Below the pieces are notes generated by a model. The model was not told the DNA's origin. It did not search any database and was given only the letters and a program-made list of their open reading frames with translations. 45,135 nucleotides of DNA, taken from contig CANHAH010000007.1 in the NCBI GenBank assembly GCA_947458705.1, positions 1 to 45,135 on the forward strand, given 5' to 3'. The position numbers and the translations under genes were made by a program. Positions 27,944-37,827 of the stretch are shown here, in pieces. Position 1 is the stretch's first letter, and each line of letters opens with the position of its first letter. Source of the DNA: Opitutia bacterium (GTDB lineage Bacteria; Verrucomicrobiota; Verrucomicrobiia; Opitutales; Opitutaceae).

Positions 27944-29194
27944 TTACGGGGTGGCCATTTTGCGGACGGTGGCTTCGAAACGCGGGAGGTCGGTGGGTGT
28001 TGTTATTTCGCTCCCCGGGTGGTTCCAGCCGTGGGCGCCGGGCCAAATACCGTGACTGAGAAACGAATCGCAGGCTGCGTTCATTCCGGTGATATTGAGA
28101 TAATCTTTTTGTTCTTTTTCGTCGCGCACGCCAGAGACGAGGTTGGGCGGAAACGGCGTGATGATGCGACTTGAGACATGGGCAAGATCGTTAAGCGCCA
28201 CGAAGGGGCGAGAGTCGACGAGGGAAGTGGCAGGGCGGGAAGTTTCACCTCGTAGGTAACGGTAATATTCGAGGTGGTTGCACTCGAGGCCATCGAAGGG
28301 CTCGGGTGTGCTGCGCTCAATGCGGCCGTCGTGCCAGCAAATCTCGATCTGTCGGCCTACTGCGTACTGCAGCGTGGCGCGCTCGCAATGGAGAGTCTCG
28401 TTGTGTGAGGCAGTGCCGGCGCAAGCGTGCGTGAGCGCGAAGCGCAAGTTGACGCCGGTGGCGGTCGTCGCTTCGACAAAAAACGTGTCGGCACCCTCGA
28501 TGGCATGCGCGCGGTAAAGTTCGGCTTGGACGGTGGCGAGTTGCGCCCAGCTTTGAAGCGAGTGCGGGCCGGCCCAGAACAGCATGTTGTGTACGAAGTG
28601 CGCCATGGCGTTGCCGAAACACGAATCGAGGACGGGTCGATCCGCTATCAAGAGGCGACCGGCCCAGTCATTGCGCAGGAAGTAACTCGCGGGTCGCGGC
28701 CAGAGAGCGCTGAGGGTCGTGCTCCGCAGTGCGCCGAACTCACCCGCGAGTAGGCGCTCTTTTAACGCGAGACGTGGTTTCTCAACTATAAAATTGAAGC
28801 CGACGAGAGAGGATTTAGCCGCGCGTTTATCGGCTACGATCATACGCTCGAGTTCGGCATGATCGAGTGTAGGCGGTTTCTCTAGATAAACGGGCAGGCC
28901 TAAAGCGGTGACCGCCGCGTGCATCTCGGCATGGAGATTGATTGGCGTGGGGATGACGACGAGGTCCAGATTGCGCGCGCAAGCCGCGAGCATGAGTCGG
29001 TAGTCGGCAAAGACTTGCACGCCACGGGCGGCGAAGCCGAGGGTTTCAAGGTCTTTGGCGAACCCATCGGTGTGTGGATCACAGGTGCAGATGAGTTTGG
29101 CCTGACCGCGTTCCTCAAGTCGGGCGACCGTAGTGTGGTGTGATCCGGCGAATCCGCCGAGGCCAATAATGGCGATGCGGATAGGAGGTTTCAC
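27944..29194 (-). CDS. Gfo/Idh/MocA family oxidoreductase
   Basis: IRIAIIGLGGFAGSHHTTVARL Rossmann start; LDLVVIPTPINLHAEMHAAVTALGLPVYLEKPP signature; overlaps the upstream isomerase gene by 4 bp. Confidence 0.88.
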   Translation of the reverse strand: MKPPIRIAIIGLGGFAGSHHTTVARLEERGQAKLICTCDPHTDGFAKDLETLGFAARGVQVFADYRLMLAACARNLDLVVIPTPINLHAEMHAAVTALGLPVYLEKPPTLDHAELERMIVADKRAAKSSLVGFNFIVEKPRLALKERLLAGEFGALRSTTLSALWPRPASYFLRNDWAGRLLIADRPVLDSCFGNAMAHFVHNMLFWAGPHSLQSWAQLATVQAELYRAHAIEGADTFFVEATTATGVNLRFALTHACAGTASHNETLHCERATLQYAVGRQIEICWHDGRIERSTPEPFDGLECNHLEYYRYLRGETSRPATSLVDSRPFVALNDLAHVSSRIITPFPPNLVSGVRDEKEQKDYLNITGMNAACDSFLSHGIWPGAHGWNHPGSEITTPTDLPRFEATVRKMATP

Positions 29195-30180
29195 ACGATT
29201 TTCAATTTAGGCAAATCCTGTCCATCGATTAGGCCGACGGGGCGACCCTGAGCATCGACTACAATCAGATCGTCGATCTTGTGGGCCTCAAAGAGACGGA
29301 GCGCGTCTACGCCAAGGGCTTCGGCGGAGACGGTTTTGGGTTTTCGCGTCATGAACGTAGCCACGGGGCGGCTCAAAAAATCCGGCCCAGTGAGCGCGCT
29401 ACGACGAAAATCACCGTCGGTCAGAATGCCCGATAAGCGGCCAGTTTTTTTGGCGACGAGGGCGATGCTTCCGCTCTTGGCTTTGGTCATCGCTAGAATC
29501 GCCTCTTGAAGGGTGACGGTGTCCGTTGCGATTGGAAGGCGCTCGGCGGTCCGCATGATATCTCGTACGCGCAGGAGCAGCACCCGGCCGAGATTGCCCG
29601 CAGGGTGGAAGCGCGCAAAGTCGTCGCGGGTGAGTCCGCGGGCTTCGAGGATCACCATCGCGAGGGCGTCGCCGAGGGCGAGGGCAGCAGTGGTGCTCGC
29701 GGTGGGGGCGAGTTTGAGCGGGCAGGCTTCGCGTGGAGCTCGGTAGAGGAGGCGATGGTCTGCCGCGCGGGCTAGGTCGGAATCGCCGTGGGCGGTGAAC
29801 GCAACGATGCTCAGACCAAAACGTTTCAAGAGCGGTACGAGGCGTAGAATTTCTTCGGATTGGCCGCTGTTACTAAGAAGAATCGCCAGATCGCCCTCAG
29901 CGCATAGCCCAAGATCACCGTGAAGCGCCTGTGTGGCGTCGAGAAAACAGGAGGCTACACCGGTACTGTTGAAGGTCGCGGCTATTTTTTGGGCGATATG
30001 GGCTGATTTGCCGACGCCGCTGAAGATCAGTTTGCCACTGGCGGTGACCGTGGACTCGACGGCACGAGCGGTGGCGACAAATTCCCGGTCTAAGCTCCGG
30101 GCGGTGGCGGTGAGGGCCTCGCCTTCGATACGGAAGCAGCGGCGGGCGCGGGCGAGAGCAGATTTCGGAGCGATGGCCAT
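29191..30180 (-). CDS. kdsD: KpsF/GutQ-type sugar-phosphate isomerase (arabinose-5-phosphate isomerase, SIS + CBS)
   Basis: SIS: GVGKSAHIAQKIAATFNSTGVASCFLDATQALHGDLGLCAEGDLAILLSNSGQSEEILRL; FHPAGNLGR; CBS pair at C-terminus (SGILTDGDFRR, VGLIDGQDLPKLKIV). Confidence 0.92.
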   Translation of the reverse strand: MAIAPKSALARARRCFRIEGEALTATARSLDREFVATARAVESTVTASGKLIFSGVGKSAHIAQKIAATFNSTGVASCFLDATQALHGDLGLCAEGDLAILLSNSGQSEEILRLVPLLKRFGLSIVAFTAHGDSDLARAADHRLLYRAPREACPLKLAPTASTTAALALGDALAMVILEARGLTRDDFARFHPAGNLGRVLLLRVRDIMRTAERLPIATDTVTLQEAILAMTKAKSGSIALVAKKTGRLSGILTDGDFRRSALTGPDFLSRPVATFMTRKPKTVSAEALGVDALRLFEAHKIDDLIVVDAQGRPVGLIDGQDLPKLKIV

Positions 30181-30257
30181 TTATGATTTGAACCGCGAGG
30201 GCGGAGACTGGAACTTAGGGGAGGCTTATTCGCATTCAATCCCTTTCACTGTTTCCG

Positions 30258-31136
30258 ATGTCCAAGTTTTTTAAAATTCTCTCCGCATTAATGGTGCTAG
30301 CCTTTGGGCTGGCGGGCGTGAGTTGTGGTCCCGGCGAGAGTTTGGGCTTGAGCGCGGAGACGGACGACGCTGCGTACCGCGAAGGTCAGCAACTGGTGAA
30401 ACAGGGCCGTCCGCAGGAAGCGCTGTCGACGTTTTTGCGTGTTATCGCGCGGCGCGGCGAGGCCTCGCCTGAGTCGCACCTCGAGGCCGGTCTCATTTAT
30501 AAACAGCACATCAAAGACCCTATCGCGGCCATTTATCATTTTCGTAAGTACCTCGAACAACAGCCCAACTCTCGCCAGGCTCCGCTTGTGCGCCAACAAA
30601 TCGAGGCGGCTAAACGCGATTTCGGACGTACGCTGCCCAATCAGCCCCTCGACTCCCGTGAAGTGCGGCTCGACGGTTTTGACCAACGTGAACGTCTTGA
30701 GCGCGAAAATGAACAACTTCGTAATGAACTCTCCACCTTGCGTGGTCTTAGCGGTAACGCGCCCGCGAACCTCGCTTCTGTTCCTCGTGGTGCCACCATT
30801 GAAAGCGTCGATGCACGCCTCCCTGCGCCCACTTCGGCGGACGAAGCTTCGGCTATCACCCTCGCGCCAATTGCTAATCGCGAACCAGAGCCCAGCGCTG
30901 ATTTTCAAACTTCAGGTAATGTCGCGGGTGCACGCGGCAAGGTCTCCGCTTTGAGTTCAACTGGAGGTCGGCGGCACACGGTCGCGGCAAAAGATTCGCT
31001 CTACGCCATCGCAAAAAAATATTACGGCGCTGCCACTAATGCGCGCGTCCAGGCTCTCATCGAGGCCAATCGTGATGTACTACCAGCTGGAGCGGGCACG
31101 CCGCTGAAGGAAGGTATGACGTTAAAAATTCCGTGA
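30258..31136 (+). CDS. LysM-domain lipoprotein with TPR-like repeats and coiled coil
   Basis: Lipobox-like LAGVSC, TPR-like PQEALSTFLRVIARRGEASPESHLEAGLIY, C-terminal LysM RRHTVAAKDSLYAIAKKYYGAATNARVQALIEANRDVL. Confidence 0.83.
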   Translation: MSKFFKILSALMVLAFGLAGVSCGPGESLGLSAETDDAAYREGQQLVKQGRPQEALSTFLRVIARRGEASPESHLEAGLIYKQHIKDPIAAIYHFRKYLEQQPNSRQAPLVRQQIEAAKRDFGRTLPNQPLDSREVRLDGFDQRERLERENEQLRNELSTLRGLSGNAPANLASVPRGATIESVDARLPAPTSADEASAITLAPIANREPEPSADFQTSGNVAGARGKVSALSSTGGRRHTVAAKDSLYAIAKKYYGAATNARVQALIEANRDVLPAGAGTPLKEGMTLKIP

Positions 31137-31196
31137 TCATGCCGGTCTACCGGCGTGGTGGTTTATATTTGCCCGCTTTTTTCTGATATTTCTCTC

Positions 31197-32348
31197 ATGC
31201 CCCGCACCTCGCAACGCACTGCCGGTTTCACCGAGTCGCTCATTCGTGAGATGTCACGCGTCGCCGTTCGACACGGCGCGATCAATCTCTCGCAAGGTTT
31301 TCCTGACTGGGATCCGCCTGCTGCGCTTGTTCAGGCGGGCAAAGATGCGATGGATGCCGGCAGGCACCAATACGCCGTTACGTGGGGTGCCCCTGAATTA
31401 CGCATGGCGCTCGGTGCTAAGATCGCGCGGTTCACGGGGCGGCCAGTTGATGCGGATAGCGAGCTCGTGGTGACCTGTGGTGCCACTGAGGCGATGATGG
31501 CTGCGTTCATGACCGTATGTGATCCGGGTGATAAAGTCGGGATGTTCTCTCCTTTTTACGAAAACTATAACGCCGATGCAATTTTATCCGGCGCTCAACC
31601 CATTCACATACAATTACATCCGCCGCACTATCGCTTTGATCCGGCGGAGCTACGCCGGGCATTCGCGAGTGGATTGAAGGCGTTCGTATTATGCAATCCA
31701 TCGAATCCGTGTGGTCGGGTGTTTACGCGCGAGGAGCTTTTACAGATCGCGTCGCTCGCTGAAGAATTCGACACGTGGGTGCTCACGGATGAAGTGTACG
31801 AGCACATCGTGTTCGCTCCACATCGGCACACGTATTTCTCGACGTTGCCTGGTATGGCTCAGCGCACGCTCATGTGTTCGTCGTTATCAAAGACGTTTTC
31901 GATCACAGGGTGGCGGCTGGGTTACCTCCATGCTGCGCCTAGTGTGATTGCGCAGGCGCGTAAGGTGCATGATTTTTTGACAGTGGGCGCGGCAGCGCCT
32001 TTGCAACACGCGGTAGTGACGGCGCTAAATTTTCCGGCAAGTTACTACGACGAATTGACGGCGAAGTATGCGGCCTCACGCGATGTGTTGCTGAGTTATC
32101 TCGATCAGACCGGCTTGAGCTACACGCGGCCTGAGGGTGCGTATTTTGTGATGCTCGACATTTCACCTTTCGGCTACGCAAGTGACGTGGAATTCGCGCA
32201 CTGGATGACTAGGGAGATCGGCGTCGCGCCTGTGCCAGGATCAAGTTTTTTTGCGAACGGCGAAAATCGTTACGTACGGCTTAATTTTGCCAAAAAACCC
32301 GCGACGCTCCACGCAGCGGGTGAACGACTGTTGAAATTAAAACGTTAA
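31197..32348 (+). CDS. Class I/II pyridoxal-phosphate aminotransferase
   Basis: INLSQGFPDWDPP, NPSNPCGRVFTREEL, VLTDEVYEHIVF, SSLSKTFSITGWRLGY (PLP Lys), VRLNFAKK; start at ATG 31197. Confidence 0.92.
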   Translation: MPRTSQRTAGFTESLIREMSRVAVRHGAINLSQGFPDWDPPAALVQAGKDAMDAGRHQYAVTWGAPELRMALGAKIARFTGRPVDADSELVVTCGATEAMMAAFMTVCDPGDKVGMFSPFYENYNADAILSGAQPIHIQLHPPHYRFDPAELRRAFASGLKAFVLCNPSNPCGRVFTREELLQIASLAEEFDTWVLTDEVYEHIVFAPHRHTYFSTLPGMAQRTLMCSSLSKTFSITGWRLGYLHAAPSVIAQARKVHDFLTVGAAAPLQHAVVTALNFPASYYDELTAKYAASRDVLLSYLDQTGLSYTRPEGAYFVMLDISPFGYASDVEFAHWMTREIGVAPVPGSSFFANGENRYVRLNFAKKPATLHAAGERLLKLKR

Positions 32349-32457
32349 TACTAATGTGGTTTGTGCGCTGCGCCAATTTTTAGGGCGGTGATTTTTCGGG
32401 GCCAAAGGAACAGCGCATAGGTTTCTCTGCGTGGAATTGCTGCTCGTTGGCTTAATA

Positions 32458-32510
32458 GACATCCTCCCGGCACTAAAGGAGCGGGTTTTCGCGCCGTCTA
32501 CTGAGATAAA
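32458..32510 (-). repeat. 53-bp dispersed element, copy 2, IS200/IS605-like end
   Basis: Reverse complement TTTATCTCAGTAGACGGCGCGAAAACCCGCTCCTTTAGTGCCGGGAGGATGTC; differs from copy 1 at 4 positions; ends 2 bp from the stop codon of the D-aminoacylase gene. Confidence 0.85.
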
Positions 32511-32512
32511 AC

Positions 32513-34090
32513 TTAGTTCAACCGTACCGCTTGGCCAGGTCGGGCGCGGGTGAGTTGACCGGCGCGAATCACGGGCACGCCGTTAACGATCACGTCACTG
32601 AACCCAGTCGCATAATGGTGCGGGTCGTCGTAGGTTGAGGTATCATTGACCGTAACCGGGTCGAAGACGACAATGTCAGCGATAGCGCCGGGGCGGAGTT
32701 CGCCGCGCTCGCCAAGACGAAACGTGCGCGCGGGCAGCGAGGTCATTTTGCGAACGGCGTCTTCGATTGGAATTACCTTTTGATCGCGGACGTAGCGTCC
32801 TAGTACGCGGGCGTTGTTACCGTAGCCGCGCGGGTGCGGGACGGCTTCGCCAAACTTCCGGATGCCGGAATCGGAGGCGATCATGGTGAGCGGTTGGCCG
32901 AGAAATTTTTTGAGGTCGGGCTCGCTCATACCGTGGAAGACGCCTTGCGCACCGCCGCGCGCTTCGATGTCGAGGATCGTCTCAATCTGGTCGTCGAGTG
33001 TCGCCGCGCCGCGGAGAAGTTGCGCGCATTGCGGTATGGTTTTGCCGTTAAAGCGCGGATCGGGTTTGAAGTTGGCGACGACGGCGTAGGTGAAGTCGCC
33101 TCGTTTGCCTTTAGCGATCGAGTCTTTCATCTCGGCGACCATCTGGGCCTTGATCGAGGGATCGGCGAGGCGCTCTTTGTAGCGGGCGGCGCCGCCTTCG
33201 CGGAACTCGGCAGCAATGAGCGCGGATATTCCGGTGCTTGAGGCGGTGTAGGCATATTGGTCCTGCGTAATTTTCAAACCCGAGGCGCGAGCGCGGTCGA
33301 GGTAGGCTAGGATTTCGTCGGCGCGTCCCCAAGCGTTGGGACTGGAGAGTTTGATATGGGAAACTTCGGCGGGGATTTTTGCCTCGCGGGCTACGGTGGT
33401 GAGTTCGTCGAGGGCATCAAGAATGCGGGAATTTTCGTAGCGCATGTGGCTTGCATAGATGCCGCCGTGTGCGGCTGCGACTTTGGCGAGGGCGATGATT
33501 TCATCGGTTTTGGCAAAAGAGCCGGGCAAGTAGATCAGTCCCGTGCTCAAGCCAACGGCGCCTTCCTTCATTGCTTGTTCAACTAGGGCGCACATTTTTT
33601 CCAACTCGGTGGGTGTAGGCGGGCGCATGAAGCTGCCGCCCATGACTTGGAAACGCACAGTGTTGTGTCCGATGAGTGTAGCGACGTTGAGCGAGACACC
33701 GGTGCGCGAGAGCTGGCTGAAGAAGGCGCCAACTTCGAGTTTCGAGCCGCCGCAATTACCTGTGACGATGGTGGTGACGCCCATACGCAGGAAATTTTCT
33801 GCCGTGGGCAGATCGTTCACGTCTTCAGAGTGGGTGTGGACGTCGATGAAGCCGGGCGCGACGACGTGGCCGGCGGCGTCAATTTCTGTGGGTGCGTTGG
33901 AGTCGGCCGGGAGTTGTCCCATGGCCACGATACGGCCGGCGCGGATCGCGAGATCACCGGGACGGGCAGGTGCGCCGGTGCCGTCTATGAGCGAGGCGTG
34001 CCGGATGATGAGGTCGTAGGTCTCGGCGCAAAGTGGCAACGAGATGAGCGGGGCGACAAGACAGAGAACGAGACGTCGGGCGAGGCGCAT
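32513..34090 (-). CDS. N-acyl-D-aminoacylase-type amidohydrolase, secreted
   Basis: DLIIRHASLIDGTGAPARPGDLAIRAGRIVAMG, HVVAPGFIDVHTHSE, VTGNCGGS, ASHMRYE, AEVSHIK, ASDSGIRKFGEAVPHPRGYG; signal peptide from internal Met (MRLARRLVLCLVAPLISLPLCA). Confidence 0.88.
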   Translation of the reverse strand: MRLARRLVLCLVAPLISLPLCAETYDLIIRHASLIDGTGAPARPGDLAIRAGRIVAMGQLPADSNAPTEIDAAGHVVAPGFIDVHTHSEDVNDLPTAENFLRMGVTTIVTGNCGGSKLEVGAFFSQLSRTGVSLNVATLIGHNTVRFQVMGGSFMRPPTPTELEKMCALVEQAMKEGAVGLSTGLIYLPGSFAKTDEIIALAKVAAAHGGIYASHMRYENSRILDALDELTTVAREAKIPAEVSHIKLSSPNAWGRADEILAYLDRARASGLKITQDQYAYTASSTGISALIAAEFREGGAARYKERLADPSIKAQMVAEMKDSIAKGKRGDFTYAVVANFKPDPRFNGKTIPQCAQLLRGAATLDDQIETILDIEARGGAQGVFHGMSEPDLKKFLGQPLTMIASDSGIRKFGEAVPHPRGYGNNARVLGRYVRDQKVIPIEDAVRKMTSLPARTFRLGERGELRPGAIADIVVFDPVTVNDTSTYDDPHHYATGFSDVIVNGVPVIRAGQLTRARPGQAVRLN

Positions 34091-34230
34091 GGGAGAAGTC
34101 TGTACTCTGGGGTTTAAAACAACGCGCGGCAATGCGGTATCATGGAGATTTGTGCGGTTTGAGAGCCGCGTGTTTTGGGGAGGTGAATTTAACCTGCACG
34201 GTCAATTTTTGACTTTGCGCGAAGGCGCGG

Positions 34231-35535
34231 GTGACGTGTGGTGGAGAGATGGTAGCGCGCCCCACGTTTCGCATGGCAGTGAAGTTTTGGCTCAAACTGG
34301 GGTTGCTCAGCTTCGGCGGACCTGCGGGGCAGATCGCGATGATGCATAGGGAACTCGTGGAGCAGAAAAAGTGGGTCGAGGAATCGCGATTTCTGCACGC
34401 GTTGAATTTCTGTATGCTCTTGCCCGGTCCGGAGGCGACGCAACTGGCGACCTATTGCGGATGGCTCTTGCATGGCTTGCGCGGTGGATTGGTGGCAGGC
34501 GTGTTGTTTGTGTTGCCGGGCGCGCTGGCGATGTGGGGCTTGAGTTGGATTTACGTGAGCTTCGGCTCGGTGCCGGCGGTGGCGGGCGTGCTGCACGGGC
34601 TGAAGGCGGCGGTGTTGGCGATTCTCGCGGTGGCCGTCCTGCGGGTTGGGCGCAAGTCTTTGAAAACGCCGATCGCGTGGGCGCTCGCAGTGACGGCGGG
34701 TGTGGTGCTCGCTTTGGGCCTGGTGCCGTTTCCGGTCGTCGTTCTCGTCGCGCTGGCGGTGGGGTTTTTCGGCGTGCGACGTTGGCCAGATGCGTTTGGG
34801 CAAACATCGACCGCGGGTGCGAGCGAGGCGGCAGAGGCAAACGATGTGACGCAAACGCGCACGGTGCGCGAGACGGTGTGGATCGCTGGTATCGGCTTGG
34901 CGTTGTGGTTTGTACCGGTCGTGGGCGCGGCGTGGCTGCAAGGCGGCGGTGGACTTTACGCCCAGCTCGGTTGGTTTTTTAGCAAGGCGGCGGCGGTGAC
35001 TTTTGGTGGGGCGTACGCGGTGTTGCCCTATGTGGGGCAACAGGCGGTGGAGCATTATTATTGGGTCACTTCACAGCAGATGATGGACGGGTTGGCGCTC
35101 GCGGAGACTACCCCGGGGCCGTTGATTTTGGTGCTGCAATACGTGGGGTTCCTCGCGGGCTGGGCGCAACCTGGTGGGCTGTCGCCTTTGGCTGCGGCGA
35201 CGTGGAGTGCGGCGATGACGACGTGGGTGACCTTTGTGCCGACATTTTTATTTATTCTTGTGGGCGCGCCGTACGTGGAGCGGTGTCGCGGGTGGGCTCC
35301 CTGGCGCGGGGCCTTGGCGGCGGTGTCGGCGGCGGTGGTCGGCGTGATCGCGCAGTTGGCGGTTTGGTTTACGTGGCACGCGCTGTGGCCGCGGGGCATA
35401 AGTGGCGGTGTTGATTTTTGGGTCTTGGGCTTGGGCGTGACGGCGGGGGTGGTGTTGCAGTGGGGCCGCGTTGGCCTCGGCTGGGTCGTGTTGGCGTCTG
35501 GGCTGGCGGGTGCGTTCAGCGCGGTGGGGCTTTGA
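34231..35535 (+). CDS. chrA: Chromate transporter family protein (long, two-domain ChrA)
   Basis: FWLKLGLLSFGGPAGQIAMMHRELVEQKKWV, LLPGPEATQLATYCGWLLHG, second half SKAAAVTFGGAYAVLPYV, LALAETTPGPLILVLQYVGFLAGW. GTG start uncertain; ATG at 34249 is an alternative. Confidence 0.92.
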   Translation: MTCGGEMVARPTFRMAVKFWLKLGLLSFGGPAGQIAMMHRELVEQKKWVEESRFLHALNFCMLLPGPEATQLATYCGWLLHGLRGGLVAGVLFVLPGALAMWGLSWIYVSFGSVPAVAGVLHGLKAAVLAILAVAVLRVGRKSLKTPIAWALAVTAGVVLALGLVPFPVVVLVALAVGFFGVRRWPDAFGQTSTAGASEAAEANDVTQTRTVRETVWIAGIGLALWFVPVVGAAWLQGGGGLYAQLGWFFSKAAAVTFGGAYAVLPYVGQQAVEHYYWVTSQQMMDGLALAETTPGPLILVLQYVGFLAGWAQPGGLSPLAAATWSAAMTTWVTFVPTFLFILVGAPYVERCRGWAPWRGALAAVSAAVVGVIAQLAVWFTWHALWPRGISGGVDFWVLGLGVTAGVVLQWGRVGLGWVVLASGLAGAFSAVGL

Positions 35536-35622
35536 GAGCGTCGGTTAATACAAGATGCTCATCGGTAAAATGAGATAAATGACTCAGCCGAGTGAGAGTT
35601 TGCGGCGCTAGAGTTGCCCATG

Positions 35623-35651
35623 AAAAAGGGCCGGTCCGTGAGACCGGCCCT
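35623..35651 (-). terminator. Rho-independent terminator for the S46 peptidase gene
   Basis: Perfect 10-bp stem AGGGCCGGTC-TCACG-GACCGGCCCT followed by TTTTT on the minus strand, just past the stop of the minus-strand gene at 35682. Confidence 0.85.
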
Positions 35652-35681
35652 GAAGGGCAAAGAAGACGAGGGCGGGCTTGA

Positions 35682-37754
35682 TTAACGGTGGCCTTGGGTC
35701 AGCTCGGAGACTAGGGCCGGTACTTCGTAGACTTTTTTCAACGCTTCCAAGATGCCGGCGCTGTGCACGCTCAGGGCGCGGGATTGTTTGTCGTCGTAGC
35801 CGAAGTCGGCGGAGAGCGATTGGATGTTGCCGTCGAAGATGATGCCGACGAATTCAGCTTTTTGGTTCACGATTGGGCTGCCGGAGTTGCCGCCGATGAT
35901 GTCGTTGGTGCTGACGAAATTGAAGGGCACGTTGAGATCGAGGGCGGATTTTTTCGCGACCCAGCGTGGCGGGAGGTCGAAGGGCGATTTGTTGTCTTGC
36001 TCGGCGCTGCGGGCGTAGAGACCGGCGAGGGTCGTCATGGCGGCGACAGGGGCTCCGTTTTCCTCGTAGCCTTTAACGGTGCCGTAACTGAGGCGCAGCG
36101 TGAAGGTGGCGTCGGGGTAGGTGTTGGCGCCTTCAAGGCCGAAGCGGGCTTTGCCGATGAGGGCTTGGGCTTGTTGTTTAATTTCGGTCTGAGCCTCGAC
36201 GATTTTACGCAGGGCGCGGGCTTCAGTGTCGATGAGGCGGGCGACTTCGATCATGGGGTCGTGGGCTGCGGCGACGACGGCGGCTCCGCCGGTGTAGAGT
36301 TTTTTACGGAAGGCGACGTCGCGCACTTGGGTCGTGTTTATGAGTTCGGCGGCGCGGGCGCGGGGGGATTTGCCGGCGAGTACGGCGAGCACGAGAGGGT
36401 CGTCGGCGCCGAGGTTGGCGGCGAGGTAGGTAAGTGAATCGGCGAGGGAAAGGATTTCGTAATCAGCGTAGATGGGTTTATCGGTGAAGAGCATGAGCTC
36501 GAAGGATTCTCGACGGGCTTCGGCGAATTCGGCGAGGCGTTCGCCGTTGGGCTTGGGTCGTTCGTCACCTGCGCGGAGCAAACGGCGGGCGAGGCTAAAG
36601 GAGTCGGCATTGAAGCCTCCGCCGCCCTCGAGTAAACGTTGGCGGTTAGCGACGAGGGCTATGCTCTTTTGCGCGGCGGCGATGCGCTCGAAGGCCGCGA
36701 GGGCCTCGGCGCCGTTAGGCGAATCGGCCAGCTTCTGTTTTAGGGCTTTTTCGGCGGCGACTTTGGCGCCGAAGAAGGCAGGGTCTTGTAGTGCGGCGAG
36801 ACCGCCGTCGCGGACTTTGCGGGAATTTTGAATACCGAAGAGGTCCTCGCGCGCCCTACGGTTATTTTCTTGGCTACGCGCGCTCCAGGAGCTGAGGAGG
36901 ACTTCGCGACGCTTGAGGGTGGCGAGTTGGTCGGGAAATTGGTTGTCGCGGAGGTAGGCGAGCTCAGGGGTGGTGAGCAGGCGACTGGTGCGGCCCGGGT
37001 GGCCGGAGACGAATACAAGTTCGCTATCCGCGGCACCGCGCGCAGACCATTTTAAGTAGTGGGTGGACTGGACCGGTTGATTATTTTCGTAGACGCGGAA
37101 GAAACAAACATCGAGGTCGTAGCGGGGGAATTCGAAGTTGTCGGGGTCGCCGCCGAAGAAGGCGATCTGTGCCTCGGGGGCGAAGACGAGGCGGATGTCG
37201 GTGTAGCGTTTGAAGCGATAAAGATGGTAAGCGCCGCCTTGGTAGAGGGTGACGACATCGCTGCGTAGACCGGTTTTGTCGCGGGATTCTTTTTCAACTT
37301 CTGCGATGATTTTACGGCGTGCTAGGGCGGCTTCGGCACCGCTGAGGGTGACAGAAACGGCGGCGTTAATGCGGGCGGTGACGTCTTCGATGGATTGCAG
37401 TACGTTTACTTCGAGGTCGTTACACTTGATCTCTTCAGATGCAGTTTTGGCGTAAAAGCCGTCGCGGAGGTAGTTGTGCTCTTGGGAACCCATTTTTTGG
37501 AGGGAGTCGGCACCAACGTGATGGTTGGTAATAACCAGGCCGTCGCCGGAGACGAATGAGGCGGAGCCGCCGCTATTGAAGCGTACTGAGGAGAGGCGCA
37601 CGTGATCGAGCCAAGCATCGGTGAGCTCGAAGCCGTATTTGGCTTTAATCTGGGCGCGGGGCGGGGCGGAATAGAGCCACATGCCTTCATCGGCGAGGGC
37701 GGCGGTGCCGACGCATAGCGCGGCAAGGGTGACTAAGAGTGAACGGAGTTTCAT
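35682..37754 (-). CDS. S46 family serine peptidase (DPP7/DPP11-like)
   Basis: Signal peptide MKLRSLLVTLAALCVGTAALADEGMWLY; GDGLVITNHHVG (His), DIIGGNSGSPIVNQKAEFVGIIFDGN (Ser); start set at internal Met 37754 (upstream ORF extension has no domain character). Confidence 0.92.
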   Translation of the reverse strand: MKLRSLLVTLAALCVGTAALADEGMWLYSAPPRAQIKAKYGFELTDAWLDHVRLSSVRFNSGGSASFVSGDGLVITNHHVGADSLQKMGSQEHNYLRDGFYAKTASEEIKCNDLEVNVLQSIEDVTARINAAVSVTLSGAEAALARRKIIAEVEKESRDKTGLRSDVVTLYQGGAYHLYRFKRYTDIRLVFAPEAQIAFFGGDPDNFEFPRYDLDVCFFRVYENNQPVQSTHYLKWSARGAADSELVFVSGHPGRTSRLLTTPELAYLRDNQFPDQLATLKRREVLLSSWSARSQENNRRAREDLFGIQNSRKVRDGGLAALQDPAFFGAKVAAEKALKQKLADSPNGAEALAAFERIAAAQKSIALVANRQRLLEGGGGFNADSFSLARRLLRAGDERPKPNGERLAEFAEARRESFELMLFTDKPIYADYEILSLADSLTYLAANLGADDPLVLAVLAGKSPRARAAELINTTQVRDVAFRKKLYTGGAAVVAAAHDPMIEVARLIDTEARALRKIVEAQTEIKQQAQALIGKARFGLEGANTYPDATFTLRLSYGTVKGYEENGAPVAAMTTLAGLYARSAEQDNKSPFDLPPRWVAKKSALDLNVPFNFVSTNDIIGGNSGSPIVNQKAEFVGIIFDGNIQSLSADFGYDDKQSRALSVHSAGILEALKKVYEVPALVSELTQGHR

Positions 37755-37827
37755 AGGGTAAAATCCAAAACTAAAACGGCAGCGGGAGGCGAGCCGGAAG
37801 GGACAGTCTAGAGGAAAGACATCGGGT

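Noticed and set aside
30297-30908. 203-aa minus-strand ORF opposite the LysM lipoprotein gene
   Set aside because: No motif; the plus-strand frame has lipobox and LysM domain.
34189-35055. 288-aa minus-strand ORF opposite chrA
   Set aside because: Arg/His/Gln-rich low-complexity translation with no domain, fully antisense to a clear ChrA; a high-GC shadow ORF.
35763-36437. 224-aa plus-strand ORF opposite the S46 peptidase
   Set aside because: Gly/Val/Asp/Glu-rich shadow ORF fully inside a convincing peptidase gene.
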